From assembly GCA_003669575.1 (NCBI GenBank), contig QWOR01000271.1, positions 1 through 14,382 of the forward strand: a stretch of 14,382 nt of DNA. The letters are read 5' to 3'. Positions 1 to 7,916 of the stretch are shown here, one piece after another (within the stretch, counting starts at the first letter, position 1; every line of letters starts with the position of its first letter). The DNA is from Planctomycetota bacterium (GTDB lineage Bacteria; Planctomycetota; Planctomycetia; Planctomycetales; Planctomycetaceae). Under the pieces are notes generated by a model. The model was not told where the DNA came from, made no database searches, and worked only from the letters and a program-made list of their open reading frames with translations. Both the position numbers and the translations under genes were made by a program.

Positions 1-110
1 AGGAACCAGCACTGCTGAAGAAGGGGAGTCGGGAAGCGCATGAAACATCCGGAGGGTGACAGGCTTCAAACTGTCGGGACGAGGTTGAGAGGGGAAGAAA
101 TGGGGTGTGG

Positions 111-221
111 AGGGAACACTAATCGACGCTAATCCGGAGACTGGCTGACGATGCGTCGCTGGTGCCTTTTTCTCAAGGGACCTTCCGGATGAGTGTGTAT
201 TAGTATCGATTAGTGTTCCTT
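111..221. repeat. Imperfect inverted repeat made of tandem CTAAT units
   Basis: The arm at 111-133 (core GGAACACTAATCGA) is matched in inverted orientation by the arm at 199-221 (core TCGATTAGTGTTCC), with 20 of 23 positions pairing. Each arm is itself a near-tandem decamer: CTAAT recurs ten bases apart on the left, and ATTAGT recurs ten bases apart on the right. The 65-bp centre carries two further TCCGGA palindromes, at 133-138 and 183-188. The element lies about 35 bp beyond the stop codon of the permease on the minus strand, so it could form a 3' hairpin or be a small non-autonomous repeat. The rest of 1-256 shows no convincing gene. Short open frames at its left edge, ending at 43 and 59, might be the tail of a plus-strand gene, but this cannot be shown. 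Confidence 0.7.
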
Positions 222-256
222 CTTTCTTTGATCTTCGGACTGCGGAACCACACCCC

Positions 257-1135
257 TCAGCTGCTGGCACTGCGGTAGTGGCTCAGTGACCACTTGAAAA
301 CCTTCCGAGATCCCCACAAGCTGACAGCGGTCATGGCCGGTGCCAGAAGTACGACCCAGCTGTTAGGAGTGAGGGCCTTGTTAAGGAACATGCGGGAAGG
401 CACAGTCACGACCAGCAGAATCGGGATGATGAACGAAAACCCGAACCAGAAGAACTCACCTGCCAGACCCTGGCGGTACACGTCGCCGGGGTAGCGGGCG
501 AACGATGTGACGTAGAACCAGAAGTCATACAACCCCTGGTTTCGTCCCATGAAGACCGCGGCACTCGCGAGTGCGATCATCATGCTATAGAAGAAACCGA
601 CAGCCACCAACACGAGAAAGGCGTACATAATCGCACTGCCGAAGGTCACTGTCACGTGCGCCTGAACGACCGAGTAAGTCAGTAAACCCAATGAGACGAT
701 GACCTGGGCCAGCAGCGACATATCGACCGTCTGAAACGAAACGAGAAACTGCGTATCGATCGGTTTCACCAGAGCGAAATCGAGATTTCCGGTCCGGATC
801 TGCTCGCTCAGGTTCGCACAGTTCGGCATGAACAGCATCTCGACGAACGAGTTGACCAGCATACCGGTCGCCATGAACCCGTAGTACTCGGGCTTAGTCC
901 AGTCACGAATCGTCGTCACCTTTCCATAGATGATCTCGAACAACAATAGCTGGGCTGCGATCCAGAAGCAGGTCGTGACCACTTCGATCAGGAAATGCCA
1001 GCGAAAGATCATTTCCCGCGAGAGCGAGACCTTCAGAAATGTGAGCCACACCCGCCAGTAACGGGGGCGAAACGGAGCGGGGGATGGAGATGGGGACGAC
1101 ATGCGCAAATGACTCGGAACGAGAGGAGTAGTCAC
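257..1135 (-). CDS. ABC-2 family transporter permease (DUF990-like)
   Basis: Integral membrane subunit of an ABC transporter of unknown substrate. About six hydrophobic stretches are visible (roughly residues 48-70, 84-103, 140-158, 168-196, 228-246 and 258-274). Two segments match what I recall of the COG3694/DUF990 permeases: a cytoplasmic-loop motif at 111-127 (IRTGNLDFALVKPID) and the FARYPGDVYR stretch at 212-221. The 292-aa length is slightly long for the family, mostly because of a Ser/Pro-rich N-terminus. The listed start is GTG; an ATG at residue 12 (1100-1102) would remove part of that tail. Neither has a clear Shine-Dalgarno sequence. Such permeases normally work with a second permease and an ATPase. 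None is present here, so partners would lie elsewhere, because the upstream neighbour is divergent. The family call is fairly secure; the substrate is unknown. Confidence 0.8.
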   Translation of the reverse strand: MTTPLVPSHLRMSSPSPSPAPFRPRYWRVWLTFLKVSLSREMIFRWHFLIEVVTTCFWIAAQLLLFEIIYGKVTTIRDWTKPEYYGFMATGMLVNSFVEMLFMPNCANLSEQIRTGNLDFALVKPIDTQFLVSFQTVDMSLLAQVIVSLGLLTYSVVQAHVTVTFGSAIMYAFLVLVAVGFFYSMMIALASAAVFMGRNQGLYDFWFYVTSFARYPGDVYRQGLAGEFFWFGFSFIIPILLVVTVPSRMFLNKALTPNSWVVLLAPAMTAVSLWGSRKVFKWSLSHYRSASS

Positions 1136-1279
1136 TCTACGTTAGCCGACAGACTTCATCGACGACAGAGAGCAGCACGTGTGTGCCTGCCGCTCTCGAT
1201 GAGGAGTCTGTCTGTCCCTTGACTCTCCTGTTCGTGGCGAGTCAGATCAGCGGGTATTTGATGAATCTCCTCGAAGTTC

Positions 1280-1284
1280 GGAGA
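1280..1284 (+). promoter_or_regulatory. Ribosome binding site choosing the start at 1291
   Basis: GGAGA lies 6 bases before the ATG at 1291. In-frame upstream starts at 1183 and 1261 lack such a site and would put about 36 or 10 extra residues ahead of the signal peptide. Confidence 0.6.
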
Positions 1285-1290
1285 CACGCG

Positions 1291-2337
1291 ATGCGCTCGA
1301 TGGATTACTGCTGGATAATTGGTTTGCTGTTTGGACTCTCCTCAACCGTTGCCTTGGCGGGGAAGGCCGACGGACATCTGGACTTCTACTTCATCGATGT
1401 TGAAGGGGGAGCTGCTACGCTGATCGTGACACCGACCGGAGAGTCGATCCTGATCGACAGCGGGTACCCCGACAACGGAGGGCGTGATCTGCAGCGGATC
1501 CTGACCGTCGTCAAAGATGTGGCTGGCCTGCAACAAATCGACCACGCAGCTGTGTCACACTGGCATCTCGATCATTACGGCAATCACGCATCGCTGGCGG
1601 GGAGCATCTCGATCGGGAACTTCTGGGACCGTGGCATTCCCGACATGCTGGACGAAGACAAAGACTTCGCCGAACGCATCGCCAAGTACAAGGCCGCCTG
1701 TAACAACCAGTCGAACACCCTTCACGCTGGGAATCGATTCGACCTTGAATCACCAAAGACTCCACTGTCGGTTGAGGTTGTCACTGCCAGTCGCCAAGTC
1801 ATCGCCAACACTGGCAAACCCAACCCGTTCGCCAAAGAGCATAAGCCGCAACCCGTCGATCACTCGGACAACGCCGCGAGCCTGAGCTTCATGATTCAGT
1901 ACGGAAAGTTCCGGTTCCTCTGCTGCGGTGATCTGACCTGGAACACGGAAGCGGAACTGGTGACACCGAATAATCCGCTCGGACATATCGATCTCTTCAT
2001 GGTGACTCATCACGGGTTGAACGTAAGTAACAACCCGGTATTGGTGAAGGCGATCGATCCGGTCGTGTCGGTCTGTTGTAATGGCCCCACCAAGGGGGGT
2101 GCCAAGGAAACCATTGAGACGCTGCGTGCCTGTCCTTCCCTGAAAGCGATGTACCAGCTGCATCGCAATGTGGCGTTGAATGCCGACGAACAGACCCCAC
2201 TTGAGTTCATTGCCAACACAGAACCGACCGTGAACTGCTCCGGGCAGTGGATCAAAGCCAGCGTGCTGCCCGATGGCGAGTCGTTTACCGTACAGATTGG
2301 GAAGGACGGAGAACAGAAGAGTTATCAGTGCCAGTAA
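1291..2337 (+). CDS. Secreted metallo-beta-lactamase-fold hydrolase (ComEC-like MBL domain)
   Basis: Probable exported metal-dependent hydrolase of 348 aa. A signal peptide covers residues 1-23, with a hydrophobic core and an ALA|G cleavage site. The MBL fold follows from about residue 30. The zinc-binding signature is SHWHLDHYGNH, giving H90, H92, D94 and H95. Asp214 lies in CCGDLTWN and His240-His241 in VTHHG. The motif set (HxHxDH, a GD after a beta strand, then HHG) resembles the stand-alone MBL domain related to the ComEC C-terminus, rather than classical beta-lactamases or glyoxalases. Seven cysteines lie in the second half (including the pairs 211-212 and 263-264), compatible with disulfides outside the cytoplasm. 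No ComEC membrane core is attached. The ATG at 1291 fits both the ribosome site and the signal peptide. The substrate is unknown; a phosphodiester or phosphonate is possible but not shown. Confidence 0.85.
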   Translation: MRSMDYCWIIGLLFGLSSTVALAGKADGHLDFYFIDVEGGAATLIVTPTGESILIDSGYPDNGGRDLQRILTVVKDVAGLQQIDHAAVSHWHLDHYGNHASLAGSISIGNFWDRGIPDMLDEDKDFAERIAKYKAACNNQSNTLHAGNRFDLESPKTPLSVEVVTASRQVIANTGKPNPFAKEHKPQPVDHSDNAASLSFMIQYGKFRFLCCGDLTWNTEAELVTPNNPLGHIDLFMVTHHGLNVSNNPVLVKAIDPVVSVCCNGPTKGGAKETIETLRACPSLKAMYQLHRNVALNADEQTPLEFIANTEPTVNCSGQWIKASVLPDGESFTVQIGKDGEQKSYQCQ

Positions 2338-2398
2338 CGCGAGCAAGCGATGTCCGGCGGCGGTGAATGTGCGTCTGCTCGCTGTAGTGTCAAATACC

Positions 2399-2431
2399 CC
2401 TCCCTTTCCCCCACAGTGGGGGAAAGGGAGG
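2399..2431. terminator. Perfect 16-bp inverted repeat between convergent genes
   Basis: The arms CCTCCCTTTCCCCCAC (2399-2414) and GTGGGGGAAAGGGAGG (2416-2431) are exactly complementary around a single A; in RNA a few central pairs must open to form the loop. The element sits between the 3' ends of the MBL-fold gene and glgB, where a bidirectional terminator would be expected. Neither strand shows a good T-run after the stem (AAAAGAAAC on plus, GGTATTTG on minus), so it is not a textbook rho-independent terminator. It may instead stabilise 3' ends or be a dispersed repeat. Confidence 0.55.
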
Positions 2432-2460
2432 AAAAGAAACTGACTATTGAGTGAGCGTGC

Positions 2461-4407
2461 TCAACGAGCCGCCCTGAGATTGCCAGGCTGGGGCTGAGCG
2501 ACAGTCTTCGGCTTCACCTTGAGGACCAGGACGCCGAGGGGCGGGATCGTCAGCGAGATGCTCTGTGCCTGACCGTGGCAGGGGATCGCCTCGGTCTCGA
2601 CACCGCCGCCGTTCCCGACATCGGTTCCACCATACCAGCGTGCATCGCTGTTCAGGATCTCCTGCCAGAGACCCGGCAACGGAACTCCAATGCGGTAATT
2701 CTCTCTCGGAACTGGCGTCATATTGAACACCACAGCCACCTGCTCACTCGGCGATTTTCCTTTGCGGATCCAGCTGAGGACGCAGTTCTGACTATCGTCG
2801 GCGTTAATCCACTGAAACCCTTGCGGGTCGTGGTCGAGTTCATGCAGAGCGGGTTGTTCGCGGCTCACCCGGTTGAGGTCGCGCACAAAGTTGAAGATCC
2901 CGGCGTGTTCTGGCTTTTCTAACAACGGCCATTCCAGCTGGGTATCGTGGTTCCATTCCGACCATTGAGCGAACTCGCCCCCCATGAAGAGGAGCGGCTT
3001 GCCGGGTGAAAGGAACTGAGATCCGAACAGCAGTCTCAGGTTCGCGAACTTCTGCCAGGGATCTCCCGGCATCTTCTTGATCAGCGAGCCTTTGAGATGG
3101 ACCACCTCGTCATGCGACAGCGGCAAGACGAAGCTCTCCGTAAACGCGTACATCGAACGGAAAGTAAACTCATTCTGATGATGTGATCGATAAATTGGTT
3201 CACGGGCGAAGTACTTCAACGAGTCATTCATCCACCCCATATCCCACTTCATGCTGAATCCGAGACCGCCGTCGTAGACCGGTCGGGAAACCAGAGGCCA
3301 GCTGGTCGATTCCTCGGCTATTGTCAGGATGCCTGGGAACTCGGCATGCAGCGAGACATTCATGTCCTTCAAGAACTGAACCGCTTCCAGGTTCTCACGC
3401 CCCCCATGGATGTTGGGAATCCACTGACCCGCAGGGCGGGAGTAATCCAGGTGCAACATCGACGCGACCGCATCGACCCGCAGTCCGTCGACGTGATAGA
3501 CATCACACCAGAATCGTGCATTCGACAGCAGGAAATTGCGGACCTCGTCCCGCCCATAATTGAAGATGTAAGTGTTCCAGTCGGGATGGAACCCTTTCCG
3601 GGAGTCCTCATGCTCATACAAAGCCGAGCCATCGAACCGACCCAGCCCATGCGGATCGGTCGGGAAATGACCCGGAACCCAGTCGATCAGCACACCAATG
3701 TCGTTCTGGTGGCAGTAATCGACAAAGAACTGAAAGTCCTGCGGACTGCCATACCGCGATGTCGGGGCAAAGTAAGCGGTCGGCTGATATCCCCATGACC
3801 CGTCAAAGGGGTACTCCGACACCGGCATCAGTTGCAGGTGAGTAAACCCCAGGTCTTTCGCATGTGCGACCAGCTGCACAGCCAGTTCACGGTAGCTGCA
3901 GTACTTCCGGTTGTCCCAGGGCCGACGCCAGGACCCCAAATGAACCTCATAGATCGAAATCGGCTTCTGATACCAGTTCGTCTGGGTTCGCCGCTGCATC
4001 CACGACTGATCTTTCCAGTCATAGTTATCCAGAACGGAGCAAACGATACTCGCGGTTTTCGGGGGCGGTTCCGAGAAGAAGGCGTAAGGGTCGGCCTTCT
4101 CCAGGATCTTTCCCGAAGTGGTTCGCAGGCTGTACTTGTAGTGCTCACCGGACCCGATACCGGGCACAAATCCGTACCAGACTCCATTCGGACTGGAGCT
4201 CAGATAAAACTCGCCATGCCGCCAGCCATTGAAGTTGCCAATCACACAGACTTCGGTGGCCTGAGGCGCCCAGACCGCAAAATAAACACCCGCTCGACCG
4301 TCTTGTATGGTGGCATGAGCCCCGAGGTGGCGGTATGTCGTACAGCTCATTCCACGCCTCATCGCCTGTAGGTCGACTGGGGAGGGAAGAACCTCACCGG
4401 CTAGCAT
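2461..4407 (-). CDS. glgB: 1,4-alpha-glucan branching enzyme
   Basis: Cytoplasmic glycogen branching enzyme of GH13: it cleaves an alpha-1,4-glucan chain and re-attaches the fragment through an alpha-1,6 bond. The 648-aa protein has a CBM48-type beta domain at about residues 27-125 (YRHLGAH, FAVWAPQA, VIGNFNGW), the catalytic barrel at about 145-520 and a C-terminal beta domain after about 540. Catalytic residues are visible: nucleophile Asp312 in GLRVDAV, acid/base Glu365 in TIAEES, and transition-state Asp433 in LSHDEVVH. Their spacing (53 and 121) equals that of the E. coli enzyme (D405, E458, D526). The protein lacks the extra N-terminal (N1) module, so residues are numbered 93 lower. The ATG is preceded by GAGGGG. 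No other glycogen genes are adjacent; the gene stands alone, divergent from the ketosynthase. Confidence 0.97.
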   Translation of the reverse strand: MLAGEVLPSPVDLQAMRRGMSCTTYRHLGAHATIQDGRAGVYFAVWAPQATEVCVIGNFNGWRHGEFYLSSSPNGVWYGFVPGIGSGEHYKYSLRTTSGKILEKADPYAFFSEPPPKTASIVCSVLDNYDWKDQSWMQRRTQTNWYQKPISIYEVHLGSWRRPWDNRKYCSYRELAVQLVAHAKDLGFTHLQLMPVSEYPFDGSWGYQPTAYFAPTSRYGSPQDFQFFVDYCHQNDIGVLIDWVPGHFPTDPHGLGRFDGSALYEHEDSRKGFHPDWNTYIFNYGRDEVRNFLLSNARFWCDVYHVDGLRVDAVASMLHLDYSRPAGQWIPNIHGGRENLEAVQFLKDMNVSLHAEFPGILTIAEESTSWPLVSRPVYDGGLGFSMKWDMGWMNDSLKYFAREPIYRSHHQNEFTFRSMYAFTESFVLPLSHDEVVHLKGSLIKKMPGDPWQKFANLRLLFGSQFLSPGKPLLFMGGEFAQWSEWNHDTQLEWPLLEKPEHAGIFNFVRDLNRVSREQPALHELDHDPQGFQWINADDSQNCVLSWIRKGKSPSEQVAVVFNMTPVPRENYRIGVPLPGLWQEILNSDARWYGGTDVGNGGGVETEAIPCHGQAQSISLTIPPLGVLVLKVKPKTVAQPQPGNLRAAR

Positions 4408-4413
4408 GTCAGA

Positions 4414-4419
4414 CCCCTC
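4414..4419 (-). promoter_or_regulatory. Ribosome binding site of glgB
   Basis: Read on the minus strand, GAGGGG lies 6 bases before the glgB ATG (4405-4407). It is one of the few strong Shine-Dalgarno sequences in the window and fixes the start. Confidence 0.65.
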
Positions 4420-4529
4420 GATCCATCACTCGGCCAAGTTACAGAGCGCTGTCCCCTGCCTGATCATTGGTCATCACGCCGCCGCATTCTATCCGGGAAG
4501 GAGACTCTTCGCGACTCCCCGAAAAATGA

Positions 4530-4558
4530 CTGACAAATGGGAAAGCGACTTTTCTATT
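4530..4558 (+). promoter_or_regulatory. Possible sigma-70 promoter for the ketosynthase gene
   Basis: CTGACA (4530-4535), a 17-bp spacer and TCTATT (4553-4558) form a moderate match to the -35/-10 consensus (5/6 and 4/6), in a locally AT-richer part of the 279-bp glgB/ketosynthase divergent gap. It would give a leader of about 120 bases. I saw no convincing counterpart for glgB, apart from an isolated TAGAAT on the minus strand. Confidence 0.35.
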
Positions 4559-4686
4559 TGGCCTAATTGCCTACTATCTGTCGACTTTCCGGGTTCTCTT
4601 GGCGTCGAATCGAGTTCCCACGCCTCTGGCTTTGGGGATTCGCCTCGTCCCCTAGCTTCCGCCTCTCGATCGGCTTGGATCATCGA

Positions 4687-5967
4687 ATGCAGCGAGTTTT
4701 CGTCTCAGGAGTCGGACTCGTCTGCCCGCTGGGAAATGACCAGAAGTCGGTCTGGAAGAAACTACTGGCTGGTCAGTCGGGGATCTCACAGCTGACTCAG
4801 ATCGATGTTTCGGATCTGGAGGTCAAGATCGGTGGAGAAGTGCGGGAATTCGACCCGAAAGTGGTCGAGGTCAACGAACACACTTCCGCCCGTAAAATGG
4901 ATCGGGCCTCACAATTCGCCGTTGCAGCTGCGTTACAGGCTCTGCAGGACGCCAGTTTGGATAAGTTGTGTCTCGGCTCACGCGGGGCTGTGGTGATGGG
5001 CGCCGGGCTCTCGGGTCTTCTGACGCTTCAGGAGCAGACCGAAAACCTTCTGCGGGGCGGACCCCGCAGGGTCAGTCCAATGACGATTCCGCTACTGATG
5101 CCCAATGCAGCTGCGGCTAACGTTTGTATTGCAACCGGATTTAATGGCCCGGCTTATACCGTGAGCAGTGCATGTGCCTCCAGCGGGCACGCGATGATCG
5201 ATGCCGCACGCCTGATTGCCTGCGGCGAAGCTGATGTCGTGATCACGGGAGGGACGGAAGCCTCGCTCACTCGCCTGGGCATGTCCTCGTTCATCAACAT
5301 GCGGGCGATGGCCAAGGGCTTTAACGATAACCCGACTGAAGCTGTGCGGCCATTTGACCGGGAACGGGGTGGTCTGATCATGTCGGAAGGAGCAGGGTGC
5401 CTCGTCTTTGAATCCGAGTCGCACCTGCGGCAACGCAAAGGAACGGCGTACGCGGAATTCCTGGGCCGGGGCGTCACATCAGATGCGTTTCATATCACAC
5501 AGCCCGATCCGACAGCCAGAGAAGCTGGCCGGTCAGTTACCGAGTGCCTGCAGAACTGCAAAGTCCTCCCCGAAGAGATCGCTGACCGGGTCTATGTGAA
5601 TGCACACGGGACAGCTACGAAATTCAATGATGTCGCCGAAACACTGGCACTCAAGATTGGCTTTGGCGATGCCGCGAAACATCTGCGTATCAGCTCCACC
5701 AAAAGTATGTCAGGCCACCTGATCGGGGCGGCGGCGGGCTTGGAGATGGGGATCTGCTGCATGGCTCTGGTCGATCAGAAGTTGCCACCGACAATCAACC
5801 TGAAGAATGCAGACCCATACTGCGATCTGAATTACATCCCGGGATCAGCGATCGATGCGAAAATCGATTATGCGATGAACGTCAGTTTTGGTTTTGGTGG
5901 CCATAACGTCTGCTTACTCATTGGCCGGGGCGACGATCCAAGCCTTATCCGCGGCTCTGTAGCTTAA
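4687..5967 (+). CDS. fabF: Beta-ketoacyl-ACP synthase II (FabF-like)
   Basis: Condensing enzyme that extends an acyl chain with malonyl-ACP by decarboxylative Claisen condensation in fatty-acid synthesis. The 426-aa protein begins MQRVFVSGVG, the usual FabF N-terminus. The KAS II Cys-His-His triad is intact: Cys163 in SSACASSGHAM, His307 in NAHGTATKFND and His344 in SGHLIGAAAG. The cysteine number is the same as in E. coli FabF. GGTEASLTRLG, RPFDRERGG and the C-terminal NVSFGFGGHN are also family signatures. The ATG at 4687 matches family starts; an open frame extending 40 codons upstream to 4567 has no homology-like features and is discounted. No acpP, fabD or fabG gene is adjacent, so this could be an accessory FabF paralogue serving a specialised lipid or polyketide rather than the housekeeping copy. 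Its 3' end overlaps the convergent DciA-like gene by 23 bp. Confidence 0.93.
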   Translation: MQRVFVSGVGLVCPLGNDQKSVWKKLLAGQSGISQLTQIDVSDLEVKIGGEVREFDPKVVEVNEHTSARKMDRASQFAVAAALQALQDASLDKLCLGSRGAVVMGAGLSGLLTLQEQTENLLRGGPRRVSPMTIPLLMPNAAAANVCIATGFNGPAYTVSSACASSGHAMIDAARLIACGEADVVITGGTEASLTRLGMSSFINMRAMAKGFNDNPTEAVRPFDRERGGLIMSEGAGCLVFESESHLRQRKGTAYAEFLGRGVTSDAFHITQPDPTAREAGRSVTECLQNCKVLPEEIADRVYVNAHGTATKFNDVAETLALKIGFGDAAKHLRISSTKSMSGHLIGAAAGLEMGICCMALVDQKLPPTINLKNADPYCDLNYIPGSAIDAKIDYAMNVSFGFGGHNVCLLIGRGDDPSLIRGSVA

Positions 5968-6334
5968 ACTTGAGTTCTCGGACCTTGAGGCTGGGATGTT
6001 CTGCTTTCAGGCGGGCCAGAATCGTCGCCTTGTGAAAGCTCACAAGCTCCGCCAGTAGCGCTGAACTGGAGACCAGTATCTGAAGTGTTCCGTTCCGCAG
6101 CGTGGTGGGCCGTGAACCTTCGGCAATCTCAGGTCCAGCAACACTCTTCCATGCATCCGCCAGTTGGCGATCGCCACGGATGCGACCAATGCCACGCATG
6201 GCAATGACCTTAGAGAGAACATCGCCCAGCTTGGAGACCTCTCGAATGGGAGGCGGGAGATTCCCTGGTTCAGGCGGCTTTTGGGGATGCATCACGCCCT
6301 CAGGAAAGAACCAGGCCTCGATGACGCTGGCCAC
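5945..6334 (-). CDS. dciA: DUF721 / DciA-like replication protein
   Basis: Small protein of the DUF721 (COG5512) family, which includes DciA, the loader or operator of the DnaB helicase in bacteria lacking DnaC/DnaI. The family pattern is visible: W63 in DAWKSVAGPEIA, then a strand pair with RNGTLQILVSSSALLAEL (about 80-97), followed by a helical segment ending in a basic beta-type tail (KVRELKFKLQSRG). The fold call rests on this pattern plus position: the gene lies 12 bp downstream of dnaN on the same strand and is surely co-transcribed with it. The listed start is GTG with only a weak upstream site. An ATG at residue 15 (6290-6292) is preceded 4 bases upstream by GAGGG and would give 115 aa; the choice is unresolved. 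Its last 23 bp overlap the convergent ketosynthase. The symbol is by family analogy. Confidence 0.8.
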   Translation of the reverse strand: MASVIEAWFFPEGVMHPQKPPEPGNLPPPIREVSKLGDVLSKVIAMRGIGRIRGDRQLADAWKSVAGPEIAEGSRPTTLRNGTLQILVSSSALLAELVSFHKATILARLKAEHPSLKVRELKFKLQSRG

Positions 6335-6346
6335 CAGTTGCCTGCG

Positions 6347-7456
6347 TTAGTCCCGAGCCAGCGGCATGACAACGTAGGTGTAGTTGTCGTCCGCCTTGAA
6401 CACCGCTGCGCTATTCTCATCGACCATCTTGAGCGTGACCTGGCTCGACGGATCGAGAACTTTCAGGAAGTCAGCCACGAACTTCGGGTCGAAAGTCACC
6501 GAGATGTCATCGCCTTCTAAGCTGATTGGCAGCTGGATCGAAGAAGTCCCGACATCGCTGGCCGAGCTTTTGAGTGTCAGAGCTCCGGAATCGAAGGAGA
6601 AGTCGACGCCCTTGCTGTCTTCATTGGTGACGATCATGGCCTGCCGCACTGCCGACAGGAACGGCCCCACGACGAATGAAATCGTCCGGGTCGTTTCATC
6701 AGGAATCACGTCCTGGTAACGCGGGAAGCGTCCTTCAACCAGTCGGGCATAAATCGTCGAATTTCCGCTCCGTACCAGTACATCGTTCGCGTGGAGGGCA
6801 ATGTGGACCTCTTGGTCACCACTCTGGATGCTGCGTTCAATCAGCTGCATCGCCTTGGCGGGAATGACCGGAGCAACCACTTCCTCGGACACGCTTCCAT
6901 GGGCACTGGCCGCTGCGGTGTATACGGCAAGACGGCGGCTGTCAGTGGCTGCGAGAGTGACGCTGTCCTTACGCATTTCCATCAGCACTCCGCCCAGAGC
7001 GTACCGCGTGCTTTCGACATCGGTCGAAAAGATCGTGCGCTGGATCCCCTGCTTCAGGACGGAACCGACCAGAATGTGGTAGTCCTTTTCCTTGAAGGCG
7101 GTGACTTCGGGGAATTCCGCCGGGTCTTCGACAGACAGTTTGAATTCGCTCTGACCTGACTTAATGGTCAGTGAGCGATCGGTCACATCGATTGTCACTT
7201 CGGGGTCCTGCAGTTCGCGCAGGATCGCGGTCACCCGCTGGGTGGGCAGCAACACTTCCCCGGTCGAGTTCGATTTGACTTCGGGCATCTGGTACCGGAT
7301 GCCGACTTCCTGATCGGTTCCGATCAGAGTGGCCACTCCATCAGCGACCGTCAGCTTGATGTTTTTGAGAATCTCTTTGGTGGTTCGAGTCGGTAACACT
7401 CCACTGACCGTTGCGAGAGCAGTCGCGAGAAGTTGACGTGAGCAGATCAGGTTCAT
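6347..7456 (-). CDS. dnaN: DNA polymerase III subunit beta (sliding clamp)
   Basis: Ring-shaped processivity factor that dimerises around DNA and tethers the replicative polymerase and other repair and replication proteins. At 369 aa it has normal length for three similar domains of about 120 residues each. Recognisable parts are the N-terminus (MNLICSRQLL ... LPTRTTKEILKNIKL), the inter-domain SRYALGG-like segment (ESTRYALGGVLMEM), DSRRLAVY in domain 2, the third-domain start GRFPRYQDVIP, and the C-terminal NYTYVVMPLARD, which contributes to the peptide-binding groove. The ATG at 7456 has at best a weak GGAAAG upstream. It is the first gene of a dnaN-DciA operon, with no recF between them and no dnaA adjacent in the window. 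A candidate promoter lies about 50-75 bp upstream. Confidence 0.98.
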   Translation of the reverse strand: MNLICSRQLLATALATVSGVLPTRTTKEILKNIKLTVADGVATLIGTDQEVGIRYQMPEVKSNSTGEVLLPTQRVTAILRELQDPEVTIDVTDRSLTIKSGQSEFKLSVEDPAEFPEVTAFKEKDYHILVGSVLKQGIQRTIFSTDVESTRYALGGVLMEMRKDSVTLAATDSRRLAVYTAAASAHGSVSEEVVAPVIPAKAMQLIERSIQSGDQEVHIALHANDVLVRSGNSTIYARLVEGRFPRYQDVIPDETTRTISFVVGPFLSAVRQAMIVTNEDSKGVDFSFDSGALTLKSSASDVGTSSIQLPISLEGDDISVTFDPKFVADFLKVLDPSSQVTLKMVDENSAAVFKADDNYTYVVMPLARD

Positions 7457-7503
7457 GGAAGTCGTTCTTTCCGAAGAACAAAGAAGATTGAATCACCAGT
7501 ATC

Positions 7504-7530
7504 AGTATAGTCCGCCAAAAAGCGAGTCAA
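7504..7530 (-). promoter_or_regulatory. Candidate sigma-70 promoter of dnaN
   Basis: On the minus strand TTGACT (7530-7525) is followed after 15 bp by TATACT (7509-7504); each hexamer matches consensus at 5 of 6 positions. The spacer is short by about two bases. The predicted leader to the dnaN ATG would be about 40 bases. Confidence 0.5.
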
Positions 7531-7909
7531 TGAAGGGATGATTCCGACACAAGTGTAACAGTGCAAACAGTTTGTTTCAAAGGATCAGAAAAACTGACTG
7601 TGGAAAAAGTGGCGGTCGAACGTTGGTGAATCGTGGCTCATTGTTGGGGAGTGGTGACGGTTCTGATTCCAGGCTGGTAACGACCACAATCTTGAGAATT
7701 TCACTCACAGGCGTCACCTATTTATCAACACGTTACTCACATCATCGGGAATCGATTCGTATCGGTTCCAGCTTAAGGTGGGAGGTTTTGGTAAGAGGTA
7801 CGAGTGCTTTTATCCGGACGGTCGGAAAAATCCTCCTTCCAGGACTAATCGATCCACTCGCGACAACCAGCACGACGATACCCCGAGAAGACAGAGAGTC
7901 TATACGTCT

Positions 7910-7916
7910 GGGGGGA
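7910..7916 (+). promoter_or_regulatory. Ribosome binding site choosing the start at 7924
   Basis: The purine run GGGGGGA ends 7 bases before the ATG at 7924, good spacing. It would be only one base from the in-frame GTG at 7918, so the ATG is preferred. Confidence 0.55.

Noticed and set aside
1219..1247. TTGACT followed after 17 bp by TCAGAT as a promoter for the MBL-fold gene
   Set aside because: The -10 box matches only 3 of 6 positions, so it was not listed as a feature.
1750..2346. Open frame of 198 codons antisense to the MBL-fold gene
   Set aside because: It overlaps a gene with a complete zinc motif and has no coding character of its own.
4567..4686. 40-codon N-terminal extension of the ketosynthase
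   Set aside because: FabF proteins start at the MQRVFVSGVG position; the extension has no conserved features.
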